Below are positions 46,738 through 56,464 of a DNA stretch of 64,000 nt, one piece after another. The notes below the pieces were generated by a model. The model worked only from the letters and a program-made list of their open reading frames with translations, made no database searches and was not told the origin of the DNA. Source of the DNA: Sphingobacterium sp. ML3W (GTDB lineage Bacteria > Bacteroidota > Bacteroidia > Sphingobacteriales > Sphingobacteriaceae); contig NZ_CP009278.1 of the NCBI RefSeq assembly GCF_000747525.1, positions 4,836,001 to 4,900,000 on the forward strand, in the 5' to 3' direction. Both the position numbers and the translations under genes were made by a program. The stretch's first letter is position 1; the number at the start of each line of letters is the position of its first letter.

Positions 46738-48414
46738 TTACCAGCCCGGATTTTGTCCCAGACTTGGGTTTCTTTCCCATTGCGTCTGCGGCACAGGCCA
46801 TAGGTAATTTTTTGGATTTTCAAAAGCACGGTTCCACTGCACCACCAAAAACCCATCTTTATTTTTGCGGTAAGCGGCACTCTCGAGTTGTGAAAACCAA
46901 GAAGCTTTTACTCCTTCTATATCAGCAGCTAGACGGTTTCCTTCCTTCCATCTACGTACATCAAAGTATCGTTGCCCTTCCAGCACCAATTCCACCCGTC
47001 GTTCCCTACGGATTTCCGTACGGACATCCATGCCATATTGTGCTAAAAAACTCAACTCCATACGTTTCATACCGACACGGTCACGCAACAAATTGATAGA
47101 AATATCAAGATCTTCCTGAGTCAATTTACCCAGTTCCATTCGCGCTTCCGCATAGGTCAGCAACACCTCTGCATACCGAATATGATGGATATCATTATCA
47201 TCTCTGTTATAATTTGGAACGGCAGATAATTCTACGTACTTTTTATAATAATAACCCGTTGTCGTTACCGATCCACGACCATCTTGGCTAAATTTAGGAA
47301 CTTGAAAGATGGTTGGATCCGGATTGCTAGCAATCGGTCTACCATCATAGCGTCCTCCCCATTTATCACCTGGCACCAAAATCGTTTGAGTCATTCTGGG
47401 ATCTCTGTTTTTAAAAACATCTTCATACGTATCATCATTATACAGTGGCGATTTTTCGATTGGTAAACCATCCGACGCTAAATAGGAATCTACCAGCGAT
47501 TTTGTTGGTACGAAACGTGCAAACTGATCCGGCACATGAATCTCCCTACTTAAATTGTGCATAATAATATCCATCTTATGCAACCTGGCAAAGAGCGTTT
47601 CCTGATTTTTTCCCATGGCCAATTTACCATTCCGTGTAAACAGGTCTTGATAAGCCGTTTTCGGATTCGCTGTTGTGTACAGCTTGTACACGCCCAGATC
47701 CATGACATTTTTGGCAGCCTTCTCAGCGATTTCATATCGTCCATACGCCAACGCAACCCGCGCTTTCAGTGCCAGTGCGGTCCCCTTACTTATTCGACCC
47801 AAATCACCTCCTGTAGGAATTGCTTTAGGGAGTACTGCAGCAGCTTCATCCAACTCTTTCAGTAGAAAATCCACCACCTCTGCTTGTGGCGTTCTTGCCT
47901 CATACAGCTCCGGATCACCCGGGTTCAGGGGTGTTAAAGCCAGCGGAATATCACCATAAAAAGAAGTCAAAAAACTATATCCTAAAGCTCTGATTACGCG
48001 TACTTCAGCAGCAAGCCGTTCATTAGCTCCTGGTGTTGTCTCCTCGGCATTTTTGTATTTTTCCAAAAAGACATTACATTCTCGGATATCACGGTACATA
48101 TTGCGCCATTCAGCATCCACCGTAGGTTGAGTGACCGGGAATACACCAGAACCAATATCTTTATATTCTGTTGTTGTCGGCCACATCGTGTTTTCAGCCA
48201 AATTTTCCATATCGACGATATTCTTCGCTTTTACGCGCGAGTATATCGCTGTAACCGCCATCTCCAATTGCTCTTGTGTCTTCCAATAAGTATCATCAAC
48301 GATTTCATCTTGCGGATAGCGATCCAGAAATTTATTACAGCTGCTCAGCGTAGCCATGCCTATAAGAAGCAGCAGCATTTTTAATGTAATGTTATTATAT
48401 TTTTGCAGTAACAT
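46738..48414 (-). CDS. SusD/RagB-family nutrient-binding outer-membrane lipoprotein
   Basis: 558 residues; signal peptide with lipobox ATLSSC followed by NKFLDRYPQDEI, the classic SusD start. It has a TPR-like helical core and ends with LWPVPQTQWERNPSLGQNPG plus Trp, the complete family ending. It lies 8 bp behind the SusC gene and is the last gene of the ECF sigma - FecR - SusC - SusD operon. It binds the substrate at the cell surface and delivers it to SusC. Substrate unknown; no glycosidase is attached to this operon. Confidence 0.96.
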   Translation of the reverse strand: MLLQKYNNITLKMLLLLIGMATLSSCNKFLDRYPQDEIVDDTYWKTQEQLEMAVTAIYSRVKAKNIVDMENLAENTMWPTTTEYKDIGSGVFPVTQPTVDAEWRNMYRDIRECNVFLEKYKNAEETTPGANERLAAEVRVIRALGYSFLTSFYGDIPLALTPLNPGDPELYEARTPQAEVVDFLLKELDEAAAVLPKAIPTGGDLGRISKGTALALKARVALAYGRYEIAEKAAKNVMDLGVYKLYTTANPKTAYQDLFTRNGKLAMGKNQETLFARLHKMDIIMHNLSREIHVPDQFARFVPTKSLVDSYLASDGLPIEKSPLYNDDTYEDVFKNRDPRMTQTILVPGDKWGGRYDGRPIASNPDPTIFQVPKFSQDGRGSVTTTGYYYKKYVELSAVPNYNRDDNDIHHIRYAEVLLTYAEARMELGKLTQEDLDISINLLRDRVGMKRMELSFLAQYGMDVRTEIRRERRVELVLEGQRYFDVRRWKEGNRLAADIEGVKASWFSQLESAAYRKNKDGFLVVQWNRAFENPKNYLWPVPQTQWERNPSLGQNPGW

Positions 48415-48422
48415 GATCTTGA

Positions 48423-51400
48423 CTATTTAAGATTAAAATTTAGACCGATAACATAGGTTTTAACTTGCGGATAATAACCTCCAGTGTTACCCGCAGGTAT
48501 TTCAGGATCATAACCTTTATAAAAGTTTGTTTTGGTGAATAGATTATCCGCGGAGAAATATATTCTCAATTTGGAAACTTTCATTCTTTCCATCATAGCA
48601 GTTGGAAAAGTATAGCCAATCTGTATATTTTTCAACCTTAGGTAAGCTGCATCTTCTAACCATTTTGACGATAAACGAGTATTATGTGTACGCATATAAA
48701 CCAATCTTGGATAAGAAGCATCGGTATTTTCTGGAGTCCATCGGTCAAGATGCACATCTTGCGGCATGGCACTGTTGTTGATAAAAGGATGGCGCGCTGC
48801 ACCACCTAAATATCCGTCAGCCTTACCCACCCCTTGCAGGAAGAAACTAAAATCAATTCCCTTATAACCCAGATCACCTCTAAAACCATAGGTATACCGT
48901 GGAATTTCACTACCCAAGATTACCCTATCTTTCAATACAGTTATTTCTGTCGCATCGGGATCCGCAGGTTTGTAAATCAGGTCACCCGGAGCTACCAGAT
49001 CACCCTTTTGAAATGGGAAATTAGGAACGTATTTTCCATCTACGATATTGAAGTCGCTTTCTTGCGCAATTCGATCAGCCACAAATCCATAAAAAGCATC
49101 CAATGGATGTCCTTCCAGTCGTACTTTATCTCCAAGATTATTCGCGAAATTTTCCAGTTTTGTGATTTTATTTTTCACATCCGAAAGGTTAAAATTGGCA
49201 GCATAACTAAAATCTCCCATCTGATCACGCCAACCCATGACCAGCTCCCAACCTTTGTTTTGTACCGACCCCGAATTTTGTGCCGGATAAGCAGTACCCA
49301 CACCGATCACATCGGGCAATGGCGGATTTAAAATAATCGCATTCGTATTATTAATAAAATATTCACTAGTCAAGCTCAACCGATTATTGAGAAATGCAAG
49401 ATCTATCCCCACATTTGTTTTTTCTGCAGATTCCCAAGTAATAAATTGGTTTGGAATAAACGTTTGCCTAAAACCCACTTGCCCTTCATCACCGATCGGA
49501 TTGTTACTCGTCATCTGCACAGAGGCCAAGGTCGCCATATAAGGGAAGTCACGTCCTACCTTATCATTTCCTTGTGTACCGTATGAGAATCGGATCTTAG
49601 CCAGATCCCAGAAACTTTTCATATTTTCAAAGAAGTGCTCTTCACTTAACACCCAACCAGTAGAGAAAGATCCAAACCAGTTCCATCGCACATCCTTATG
49701 GAGGCGGGAAGAACCATCCCGACGGAAATTACCCTCTAGCAGATATTTACTTTTGTAGTCGTAGTTTAGTCGTCCGAAAAAAGACATCAGTGCATTTTGG
49801 TTACTGGAACTGCTATTCAACTGGTTGTCCGTACCTACGGCAAGAGACTCAAGCTCCTGCACCGGAAGATTTTGTCTTGAAGCCCAAAAATCATTGCCAA
49901 CAGTCTCTTCTACTGAAAACCCCAACAATCCGGTGATATTGTGTTTATCTTGGATACTTGTTATGTAATTAGCGGTACCCACGAATGTTTGATAAGTTCC
50001 CGAGTAATGATCCATCTTGATACTATTTGGGTTATTGGTCTGATAGATCAATTTATTATCATCGGGGCTAAAATAATTGATCGTCTTGAGCAGCGTATTT
50101 CGCTTCGAATTATATTTCACCAAACCATACTGCCCTTTGATATCAAGGCCTTTCATTAGGTTGACCGTCGCTGCGATATTGGCCGTAATTTCTTGGGAAG
50201 TGAAGCGGTTGGTCCCTCCATCCGTTGCTATTGCTACTGGATTACTTTGTCCACCATGATAACCCCAACTTCCATTTGAAAACCTTACAGGCACCAAAGG
50301 ACGGATAGAAGTCGCGCCAGAAAGTGCACCTGTACCCGATGCAGAGCCATAATAACCACGATCAATGTAGCCCAAATTGGCATCGATCTTAACGCGATCG
50401 ATCAGTTCGGTATTTAATCGCAACCGTGCATTATGGCGTCCCGCGTTAAAATTATCACCGACCACAAGTCCACCCTCACCTAGGTAACCATAAGAAGCAT
50501 AATAACTACTCTTTTCCGTACCGCCCTGTAGGCTCAAATTATAATTTTGTTGAGCTGCATTCTTCTTATATACTTCATCGATCCAATCGGTATTGGCAAA
50601 ATAATTAAGATCCGTACCCTTGCGTGCTGTTTCGATGTCCTCTTCACTATAGGTCGGTCCTTGATTAGCATTGCGGTTTGCTTCATTCTGCAGCAACATA
50701 TAATCGACAGAGCCTAAAAAATTTGGTAAAGCAGTAGGAGTCTGCAATCCATAGTAACTGTTGAAATTGAGACTCGTTGTACCTACCTTTCCTTTTTTAG
50801 TGGTAATCAATATCACTCCATTTGCTCCACGTACACCGTAGATCGAAGAAGAGGCTGCATCTTTCAGTACCGAAATATTTTCAATATCATCCGGATTTAA
50901 AATATTGAGATTGCCACCCGGAATACCATCGATCACCACCAGCGGGTTCGCGTCTCCCCAAGTACCTACACCACGGATCCGGATTTCGGGAGCAGAATTT
51001 CCCGGACTTGTATTCTGACTTCGGATCGTCAATCCAGGAAGCTGCCCCTGCAATCCGCGACCTATATTGGTAATCGGACGACTTTCAAGTTCCTTACCTG
51101 ACAAGGTAGCAACTGCGCCCGTCATGTTTATCTTTTTTTGCACACCATATCCTACAACCACGACCTCTTCCATCAACTTTTCCTCCTGTTGGAGTTGGAT
51201 TTCTAAAACCTGTTGATCACGAAGTGTGATTTCCTGCTTTTCAAATCCCACAAACGATATCACCAGTATGTCACCCCTATTGGCCACCATCGAAAACCGA
51301 CCATCAAGATCCGTAGCACTTCCGCCAGTGGACTTCCCTTTCACCATAACACTGACACCCGAAAGCACTTCACCCGCAGCATCGGTAATACGTCCCGAAA

Positions 51401-51821
51401 AAGTCTGCTGCAGGTCGGCATCAGCCTTGGTGGCACCATTTTGGTCTTTACGATCGATAGTCATTTTTCTTTGAATTACAATAGACTTTTGATCGATCGT
51501 ATACTGGAGATTCCGAGGCTCCAACAATTTGTCCAATGCTGCGGTTAGCGGTTGATTGGTCAGATCTACGGTCAAATTTTTCACATCATTGATGATGTCA
51601 CTTTTACATAAAACATGATAGCCCGTCTGATTTTTTATTTCCGTCAGTAAATGCACAAAGGGCATATTCTTTTGTTTAATCGTTATGGTCTGTGCCCGTA
51701 CAGTAGCATGAAGCTGCACAACGGAACCGAAATTACACAGGATCAAAAATTTCATCATGACAAAATACTTAAAGTGCTGGGAATGCGATTGTATAGCCAT
51801 TCCGAGATTGTTTTTTTTCAT
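48423..51821 (-). CDS. SusC-family TonB-dependent receptor with STN domain
   Basis: 1132 residues. Order: signal anchor at about 20-44, STN domain (about 50-120, FVHLLTEIKNQTGYHVL), carboxypeptidase-regulatory-like domain (about 140-225, SGRITDAAGEVLSGVSVMVK), TonB-box junction EEVVVVGYGVQKKINMTG, plug with SVLKDAASSSIYGVRGANGV, and a 22-strand barrel ending YVIGLNFNLK. The STN domain is the part that signals through FecR to the ECF sigma factor, and both partners are encoded just upstream in the same direction. It is therefore a self-inducing transporter: substrate binding activates its own operon. Confidence 0.97.
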   Translation of the reverse strand: MKKNNLGMAIQSHSQHFKYFVMMKFLILCNFGSVVQLHATVRAQTITIKQKNMPFVHLLTEIKNQTGYHVLCKSDIINDVKNLTVDLTNQPLTAALDKLLEPRNLQYTIDQKSIVIQRKMTIDRKDQNGATKADADLQQTFSGRITDAAGEVLSGVSVMVKGKSTGGSATDLDGRFSMVANRGDILVISFVGFEKQEITLRDQQVLEIQLQQEEKLMEEVVVVGYGVQKKINMTGAVATLSGKELESRPITNIGRGLQGQLPGLTIRSQNTSPGNSAPEIRIRGVGTWGDANPLVVIDGIPGGNLNILNPDDIENISVLKDAASSSIYGVRGANGVILITTKKGKVGTTSLNFNSYYGLQTPTALPNFLGSVDYMLLQNEANRNANQGPTYSEEDIETARKGTDLNYFANTDWIDEVYKKNAAQQNYNLSLQGGTEKSSYYASYGYLGEGGLVVGDNFNAGRHNARLRLNTELIDRVKIDANLGYIDRGYYGSASGTGALSGATSIRPLVPVRFSNGSWGYHGGQSNPVAIATDGGTNRFTSQEITANIAATVNLMKGLDIKGQYGLVKYNSKRNTLLKTINYFSPDDNKLIYQTNNPNSIKMDHYSGTYQTFVGTANYITSIQDKHNITGLLGFSVEETVGNDFWASRQNLPVQELESLAVGTDNQLNSSSSNQNALMSFFGRLNYDYKSKYLLEGNFRRDGSSRLHKDVRWNWFGSFSTGWVLSEEHFFENMKSFWDLAKIRFSYGTQGNDKVGRDFPYMATLASVQMTSNNPIGDEGQVGFRQTFIPNQFITWESAEKTNVGIDLAFLNNRLSLTSEYFINNTNAIILNPPLPDVIGVGTAYPAQNSGSVQNKGWELVMGWRDQMGDFSYAANFNLSDVKNKITKLENFANNLGDKVRLEGHPLDAFYGFVADRIAQESDFNIVDGKYVPNFPFQKGDLVAPGDLIYKPADPDATEITVLKDRVILGSEIPRYTYGFRGDLGYKGIDFSFFLQGVGKADGYLGGAARHPFINNSAMPQDVHLDRWTPENTDASYPRLVYMRTHNTRLSSKWLEDAAYLRLKNIQIGYTFPTAMMERMKVSKLRIYFSADNLFTKTNFYKGYDPEIPAGNTGGYYPQVKTYVIGLNFNLK

Positions 51822-51941
51822 TACCTTTGACTGGTTTAAGTTAAAATATAGTATCTACAATATGCGATTATCATTACTTGAACTTTCAAGCCGGGATAGT
51901 TAGCGCTATTCCGGTACTTGGTTCAACATCCCTGAGTAAAC

Positions 51942-53129
51942 TTATTTCATGAATGTTACCCTCCTTCCTTCAATTTTATAGTGAATATCTTCATCAGTCA
52001 TTTTAATCAGTTGCAGTACATGGCTAAAGCGACTACTTCTCGCAATAGACCCCCATATTTTCATATTTTCGAGCTTGTTTTCCAACACCAGTTCCACATC
52101 ATACCAGCGGGCCAATTTTTGCATAACTGTAGCAAGCGGTTCATTATTAAATATAAATTCACCATTTTTCCAAGCGGTAAACTCCGCGACATTGACTGGA
52201 TAAACCTGTATCTGTCCATCCATAAAAGCTGCCTGCTGACCCGGCATCACAATATGAGGAGGTTGGTTTTCATGAGATACCCGAATTTTACCCTCTACTA
52301 ATGAGACTAATGAAACAGACTCATCCAGATAAGCAGCAATATTAAAGTGTGTACCCAGTACTTCAACCGTCTGATCTTTCGTATGGACGATAAAAGGGCG
52401 ATTTTTATCACTACTGACTTCAAAATACGCTTCTCCGATTAAGGTTACCTCGCGTTGATCTTTTTCAAAAGATTTTGGATAGCTCAATTTAGAATCGGCA
52501 TTGAGCCACACTTTAGTCCCATCAGACAGTACAACCTGGTATTCCCCCCCTCGGGGAACAGTAAGAGTCATTAATTTAGCGGCCATTTCCTGCTCATCCG
52601 CAATCACTGTTCCGTCGGAATATTGCAATGCCTCCATAATGCTTATACCATCATGCGCATCACTCAGAACAAGTTTTTTACCATCATCCATTTCTAAGAA
52701 AGCACGTTTCTTTCCTGGATTAAAATCAGAAATCTTAGTATGGGGTAAATATTTTGTTGGTTTTTGCTGTTCTAAGATCAAATAACCTGCAAGCAAAAAC
52801 ATCAAAAAACAAGAAGCAGCTATATATAAATAGCGACGTCTCATGACCGTATAAATAGGGGGTACAGCAGAGTCATGCCGTTGTTGTCGTACTTTAATCA
52901 ATATATCATCCAATAAGACCTCTTCACGTTCATGAGTATGAACGTTGAGAACCTGTTGATAATCCGACACTGCGTTTAACATCTTCTCCGTCGAATCAAA
53001 TTCCTGGACGATCTCTTGCAATCTCGGATGGTCGAGCAGCATTTTTTCTAATACCGTTTCGTTTTCCAGAGAAAGCGTTCCTTGCACTTTTTCCTTTAAT
53101 AAAGAAACGATCTGATCTATTTGTTGCAT
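51942..53129 (-). CDS. FecR-family anti-sigma factor
   Basis: A membrane-spanning regulator that holds or activates the neighbouring ECF sigma factor depending on the state of the SusC receptor. 395 residues: cytoplasmic N-terminal part (1-95), one membrane helix (YLYIAASCFLMFLLAGYLIL, about 100-119), FecR domain with VPRGGEYQVVLSDGTKVWLN and FEVSSDKNRPFIVHT, and the C-terminal DUF4974 domain (FNNEPLATVMQKLARWYDVE). It lies 107 bp after the sigma factor and 120 bp before the receptor. Confidence 0.96.
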   Translation of the reverse strand: MQQIDQIVSLLKEKVQGTLSLENETVLEKMLLDHPRLQEIVQEFDSTEKMLNAVSDYQQVLNVHTHEREEVLLDDILIKVRQQRHDSAVPPIYTVMRRRYLYIAASCFLMFLLAGYLILEQQKPTKYLPHTKISDFNPGKKRAFLEMDDGKKLVLSDAHDGISIMEALQYSDGTVIADEQEMAAKLMTLTVPRGGEYQVVLSDGTKVWLNADSKLSYPKSFEKDQREVTLIGEAYFEVSSDKNRPFIVHTKDQTVEVLGTHFNIAAYLDESVSLVSLVEGKIRVSHENQPPHIVMPGQQAAFMDGQIQVYPVNVAEFTAWKNGEFIFNNEPLATVMQKLARWYDVELVLENKLENMKIWGSIARSSRFSHVLQLIKMTDEDIHYKIEGRRVTFMK

Positions 53130-53235
53130 ATTTAATAAGTAGCCCTTATTGATATAAACACAACAATTTGAAAAACCTTACATCAGTTAAACAACAAAAA
53201 TAAAATAGCGAGGTAGACAAATCTATAGAACGAGA

Positions 53236-53811
53236 TTAAAATAGATCCTTAAATATCAATAACAAAACACAGGAATTCTTGAGGTCTAATTTTTGGCGTA
53301 GGGTTGCCAAAGCGCGAGATTTATTAGCATAAACCGCATTAGATGTCATCATCAATTTGGCGCTGATCTGTTCTATACTAAGATCTTCCATAAAACTCAT
53401 CTGAAAAATCATTTTCTGCTTTTCAGGCAACAAATTCACCTCTTCAAATATCTGAGTGAGTAATTCTGTACGGACGATTTGCAAAAAAAAATCCGAATCT
53501 TCAACAAGCACCTCTTCATAATCACTGATATCATCAATCTGCACAATAAACCTACTTTTTCTGTTACGGTTCAAACATAAGTTTTTCACCACCACGTACA
53601 AAAAAGAACGGATTTTATCCACCTGTTCAAATTGGCTCCTTCTTTCCCAAAATTTTAAAAAAGCCTCTGAAACAACCTCTTCTGCTTCCTGCACTGATGA
53701 ACAATATTTACGCGCATAAAAAACCAGCGGCCTATTGTACAACCGATAAATTGCGATCAAACCGTCTTCATTTTCTTGACACAGAAATTCAATAATTGAT
53801 GAGTGTTTCAT
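53236..53811 (-). CDS. ECF RNA polymerase sigma factor, FecI-like
   Basis: 191 residues. The sigma-2 region covers about 20-90 (LVFYARKYCSSVQEAEEVVS, then KFWERRSQF) and sigma-4 about 120-180 (LPEKQKMIFQMSFMEDLSIE, then QISAKLMMTSNAVYANKSRA). It is the first gene of the ECF/FecR/SusC/SusD operon and is expected to drive transcription of the receptor genes when FecR is triggered. The promoter it recognises was not identified. Confidence 0.95.
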   Translation of the reverse strand: MKHSSIIEFLCQENEDGLIAIYRLYNRPLVFYARKYCSSVQEAEEVVSEAFLKFWERRSQFEQVDKIRSFLYVVVKNLCLNRNRKSRFIVQIDDISDYEEVLVEDSDFFLQIVRTELLTQIFEEVNLLPEKQKMIFQMSFMEDLSIEQISAKLMMTSNAVYANKSRALATLRQKLDLKNSCVLLLIFKDLF

Positions 53812-54230
53812 TAAAATTTTATTTACAAAATCACTGATAAGGTCTTTATCGACTTGATCAAGGCACCAAAAATATTAAATATTAGAATGAAAAATCATAA
53901 AAGACTTAGAGAAAAAGAAAGCATAACAATATGTTAATCTTTATTTTACATTAGCACACATAAGCTGGATATATTAATAATATTTGAAAATTACAGCAGT
54001 TCATCATTCTTAAATTTCTTTTACTAAAAAAACAATACTGATTTGTCCCATTTATTGAAGTCCCATTAGATCATTTTTTTCTTGTCTTGTTCCACTAACA
54101 ATGAATACAATATGCAACATTTCTACTTTTTAGCTAGAAAACAGTAAAGGCTAAAAAGGAAACAGTGCTCCCTTTTAGCCTTTTTAAGAATAGTCGGTAT
54201 TAGGCTTTCCATTCTTGCAAGTACCAAATG
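53812..54230. other. Intergenic region upstream of the sigma factor gene
   Basis: It holds the operon promoter area on its left and the terminator at 54146-54186 on its right. No gene seen. Confidence 0.5.
54146..54186 (-). terminator. Terminator of the small phage-like cassette
   Basis: aaaggctaaaaagg pairs with ccttttagccttt; A and T tracts lie outside the stem on both sides. It follows the leftward gene that ends at 54231. Confidence 0.75.
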
Positions 54231-54398
54231 CTACTCCCGCTTGGTCCACTTGCTCAATAAGCGGCTAGTTAGATAACTGACACACGTTCCTGCCGCAGCC
54301 AAAAGCGCTGTCTGCAAGAAATCCCCGAAAGAAAAGCTTGCCCATATCGAACAGAGACTACCACCCAGCGTACCCATCCGCAGATCATTAAACTTCAT
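54231..54398 (-). CDS. Tiny membrane protein, holin-like in size
   Basis: 55 residues from ATG 54398 (MKFNDLRMGTLGGSLCSIWA). It has an unusually good Shine-Dalgarno sequence for this phylum (aggagg, 7 bp ahead). There is one clear membrane helix (FLQTALLAAAGTCVSYLTSR) and a basic tail ending WTKRE. It overlaps the upstream gene by 11 bp, so the two are translationally coupled. Size, position and charge pattern recall phage holins, but no family is recognised. Confidence 0.65.
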   Translation of the reverse strand: MKFNDLRMGTLGGSLCSIWASFSFGDFLQTALLAAAGTCVSYLTSRLLSKWTKRE

Positions 54399-54663
54399 CG
54401 CGCACCTCCTTGTCATCTGTCGTGCGCGTGGGCGACAATAATTCATTAGAAGTTTCCTCCAAGAAACGAGCAGTCTCTGATTGCCGCACAATCCCATCTT
54501 TAGCCTGCTCAGCCTTATCCTCCGGCTCCTCCAGCACCATCTCGATAACACCGAGACCCAGTCCGATATATTTGAGAATATGCATCACCTTACCCGGTAA
54601 TTTCACAGGGGCCATTAAAACAACCTGTACTATATTGTTTATTTTATTGATCCATTTTTTCAT
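54388..54663 (-). CDS. Small protein of unknown function in phage-like cassette
   Basis: 91 residues from ATG 54663 (MKKWINKINNIVQVVLMAPV); ATGs at 54669 and 54711 are also in frame. It has an amphipathic or membrane-associated front half (MHILKYIGLGLGVIEMVLEE) and a charged tail. It lies between the DUF5675 gene and the tiny membrane protein. No homology recognised. Confidence 0.5.
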   Translation of the reverse strand: MKKWINKINNIVQVVLMAPVKLPGKVMHILKYIGLGLGVIEMVLEEPEDKAEQAKDGIVRQSETARFLEETSNELLSPTRTTDDKEVRDEV

Positions 54664-54794
54664 TTGCATAAAATTAAGAAAGTAACAAAAGTGACCAGTA
54701 AGAAGTAACAAGTACTTACCACTTTGTCACACATTACGGTTTTACTAAGTAATTCAGTTACTCATTACTTCGTCACTAATCATTCCGTCACTCT

Positions 54795-55247
54795 TTACTC
54801 CGTTACTTTATTACTAATTTTCAAAAAACAAGCACCAGCATGCAGCTTTTCAAGGATAAGTGGATACAATGTTTTGTACCCTGCAGCCGAGTGCAATACC
54901 CGATAATCACCATCAAAGAACTGATAGTAGCTTCCCGTAAGCAAACAGCCTTCCGTATCTTGATGGTAATTACCGATATGAATGAACACCAAACTGAAGT
55001 TCGGAATCCCCTTCACTTCCACCATACCTTGATGCATACCACCATGCAGCTGTTTATAGCGCACATTCATACCAGCTGTTTTATTTAATCCCAATGCGTA
55101 TATTCCCTCTGGGATACAAGTTTCGCCTCTGATTTTCACCTCACGGATCGCGTCTTCCAGCACATAACAGATAAAAATCCCGTTCAGATAAAGATGAGAC
55201 AGCGTACTATTCTTCCCCTGTCTCCTACGTATAAGTGTAAACATCAC
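54795..55247 (-). CDS. DUF5675 family protein
   Basis: 150 residues, starts MMFTLIRRRQGKNSTLSHLY. It has the family pattern: a short two-strand start, CYVLEDAIREVKIRGETCIP with EGIY, then FIHIGNYHQDTEGCLL and TGSYYQFFDGDYRVLHSAAG. Such proteins are common in prophages and integrated elements of Bacteroidota; their biochemical role is not established. The start codon touches the stop of the fibronectin-domain gene upstream (shared base at 55247), showing tight coupling. Confidence 0.8.
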   Translation of the reverse strand: MMFTLIRRRQGKNSTLSHLYLNGIFICYVLEDAIREVKIRGETCIPEGIYALGLNKTAGMNVRYKQLHGGMHQGMVEVKGIPNFSLVFIHIGNYHQDTEGCLLTGSYYQFFDGDYRVLHSAAGYKTLYPLILEKLHAGACFLKISNKVTE

Positions 55248-55876
55248 TACCTGACCAATATACTTGCCGCGTCGCTCCAGTCGCCAGTACCTTGCGTATT
55301 CACCGCCCGTACCTGTACCTCGTAAAATTTGCCAACTTCAAGAGGAGCAATGATATTACCCCGAGATGATGTCGTGGTATACCGATCTCCCCACAAATTT
55401 TCAAAGTCATCACGGATGCGGTAACGGTATTCATAGATGGTCGCTATTTTCTGTGCGACAAATTCCAGTTTTACCTGTCTCGATTGCCTCCCATCCGACA
55501 GGCGTACATTATCCACTTTTAGTGGAACCTGATTAGCAAAAACTGCACTATTGGTCGGAAATCCCGAACTCAGCAAGGTCGAAAGATGCCCCTGGGCTAC
55601 ACCGTTGACATAGTAACCCAACTGCTGCAGAGCCACAATCAGCGGTTCGCGGCTTTCATTTTTAACAGCCGTATCTTCCGGAGACCCTCTCTTTCTGGCT
55701 ACTGCCAGTTTAAGTATAAATTCATCTAAAATAGTCTCCAGATCCGGCAGATCCGGTGTTGGATTAGGATACTTCACATTCGAGCTCATCGCTCCGATGA
55801 TGGTTTTGGTTACAATAACCAATTCATCATCTTTCATTTTGGCAAACCCGATCAGGGCTTTCATTTTTGTCGCCAT
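55247..55876 (-). CDS. Fibronectin type III domain protein
   Basis: 209 residues from ATG 55876 (MATKMKALIGFAKMKDDELV). The start at 55954 would add 26 residues unlike the rest. The N-terminal helical part has NPTPDLPDLETILDEFILKL, then AVARKRGSPEDTAVKNESRE. The C-terminal roughly 90 residues form a fibronectin type III fold (YEYRYRIRDDFENLW, EVGKFYEVQVRAVNTQGTGD, WSDAASILV). No signal peptide. This protein is commonly found next to DUF5675 genes in Bacteroidota, as here. Its function is unknown; binding to a surface or to phage structures is a guess. Confidence 0.75.
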   Translation of the reverse strand: MATKMKALIGFAKMKDDELVIVTKTIIGAMSSNVKYPNPTPDLPDLETILDEFILKLAVARKRGSPEDTAVKNESREPLIVALQQLGYYVNGVAQGHLSTLLSSGFPTNSAVFANQVPLKVDNVRLSDGRQSRQVKLEFVAQKIATIYEYRYRIRDDFENLWGDRYTTTSSRGNIIAPLEVGKFYEVQVRAVNTQGTGDWSDAASILVR

Positions 55877-55974
55877 AAATTTGTCATTTGGACTGATACG
55901 CAGATCTGTTTCACAGCAGGTCCACATATCGATTAAAAATCTGTTTATTAACACCTTAAATATTCCTCGCGAGC

Positions 55975-56310
55975 TTATTTAATGAGACAAACATATCTTC
56001 TAAGCCAAAAAAAATGAACTTTTGAATCGGATTGGATGATATTGCTCTTTTTTGGACCAATGTGAACGCTTATGTTCGCCAAACCACCATTTCGCGCTAT
56101 GGCGAAACCATTCTCCCCAGTGTCTTTCTCATTTCCCCACGTGAGGAAATCATTCCGCCCCCCATCAGTTCCATTTGCCCCTGTGGAAGTATCATTTCCC
56201 CACATGGAATTTCGGTTCCCCCGCAGCGCAAAACCATAAAGACCAATGAGAAACTGATCTTTCCATATGGCTGAATCAAAAAGACCTGTCACGAATCGCA
56301 TTACCCGCAT
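55975..56310 (-). CDS. Doubtful ORF made of degenerate 7-residue repeats
   Basis: Up to 111 codons. The middle part consists of successive seven-residue units with Asn at the third place: WGNDTST, GANGTDG, GRNDFLT, WGNEKDT, GENGFAI, ARNGGLA. The underlying DNA is a degenerate 20-23 bp repeat (56090-56250) whose units end in about atttcccc. Another minus-strand frame also stays open across it, so the repeat may be non-coding. Coding status undecided. Confidence 0.3.
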   Translation of the reverse strand: MRVMRFVTGLFDSAIWKDQFLIGLYGFALRGNRNSMWGNDTSTGANGTDGGRNDFLTWGNEKDTGENGFAIARNGGLANISVHIGPKKSNIIQSDSKVHFFWLRRYVCLIK

Positions 56311-56464
56311 ACATTTGACTATTTTCCCTGTGAGTGAACCACTTTTCCGTACGACAAATTACTTTACTCCCCTGTCGAAGACCTTCCGCTATAGCGCGGA
56401 ACCAACTGACTTTAGTAATAGTAACGAGTAATAGAGTAACGAAGTAACCGCATAGCAAACTCCT

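Noticed and set aside
54670-54800. Repeated gtaac/gttac motifs as a regulatory array
   Set aside because: Spacing is irregular and the motifs match the general TAAC-rich character of several gaps in this window; no regular array could be defined.
56032-56274. Rightward ORF across the heptad repeat
   Set aside because: Explained by the repeat's lack of stops in several frames; no start context or partner gene.
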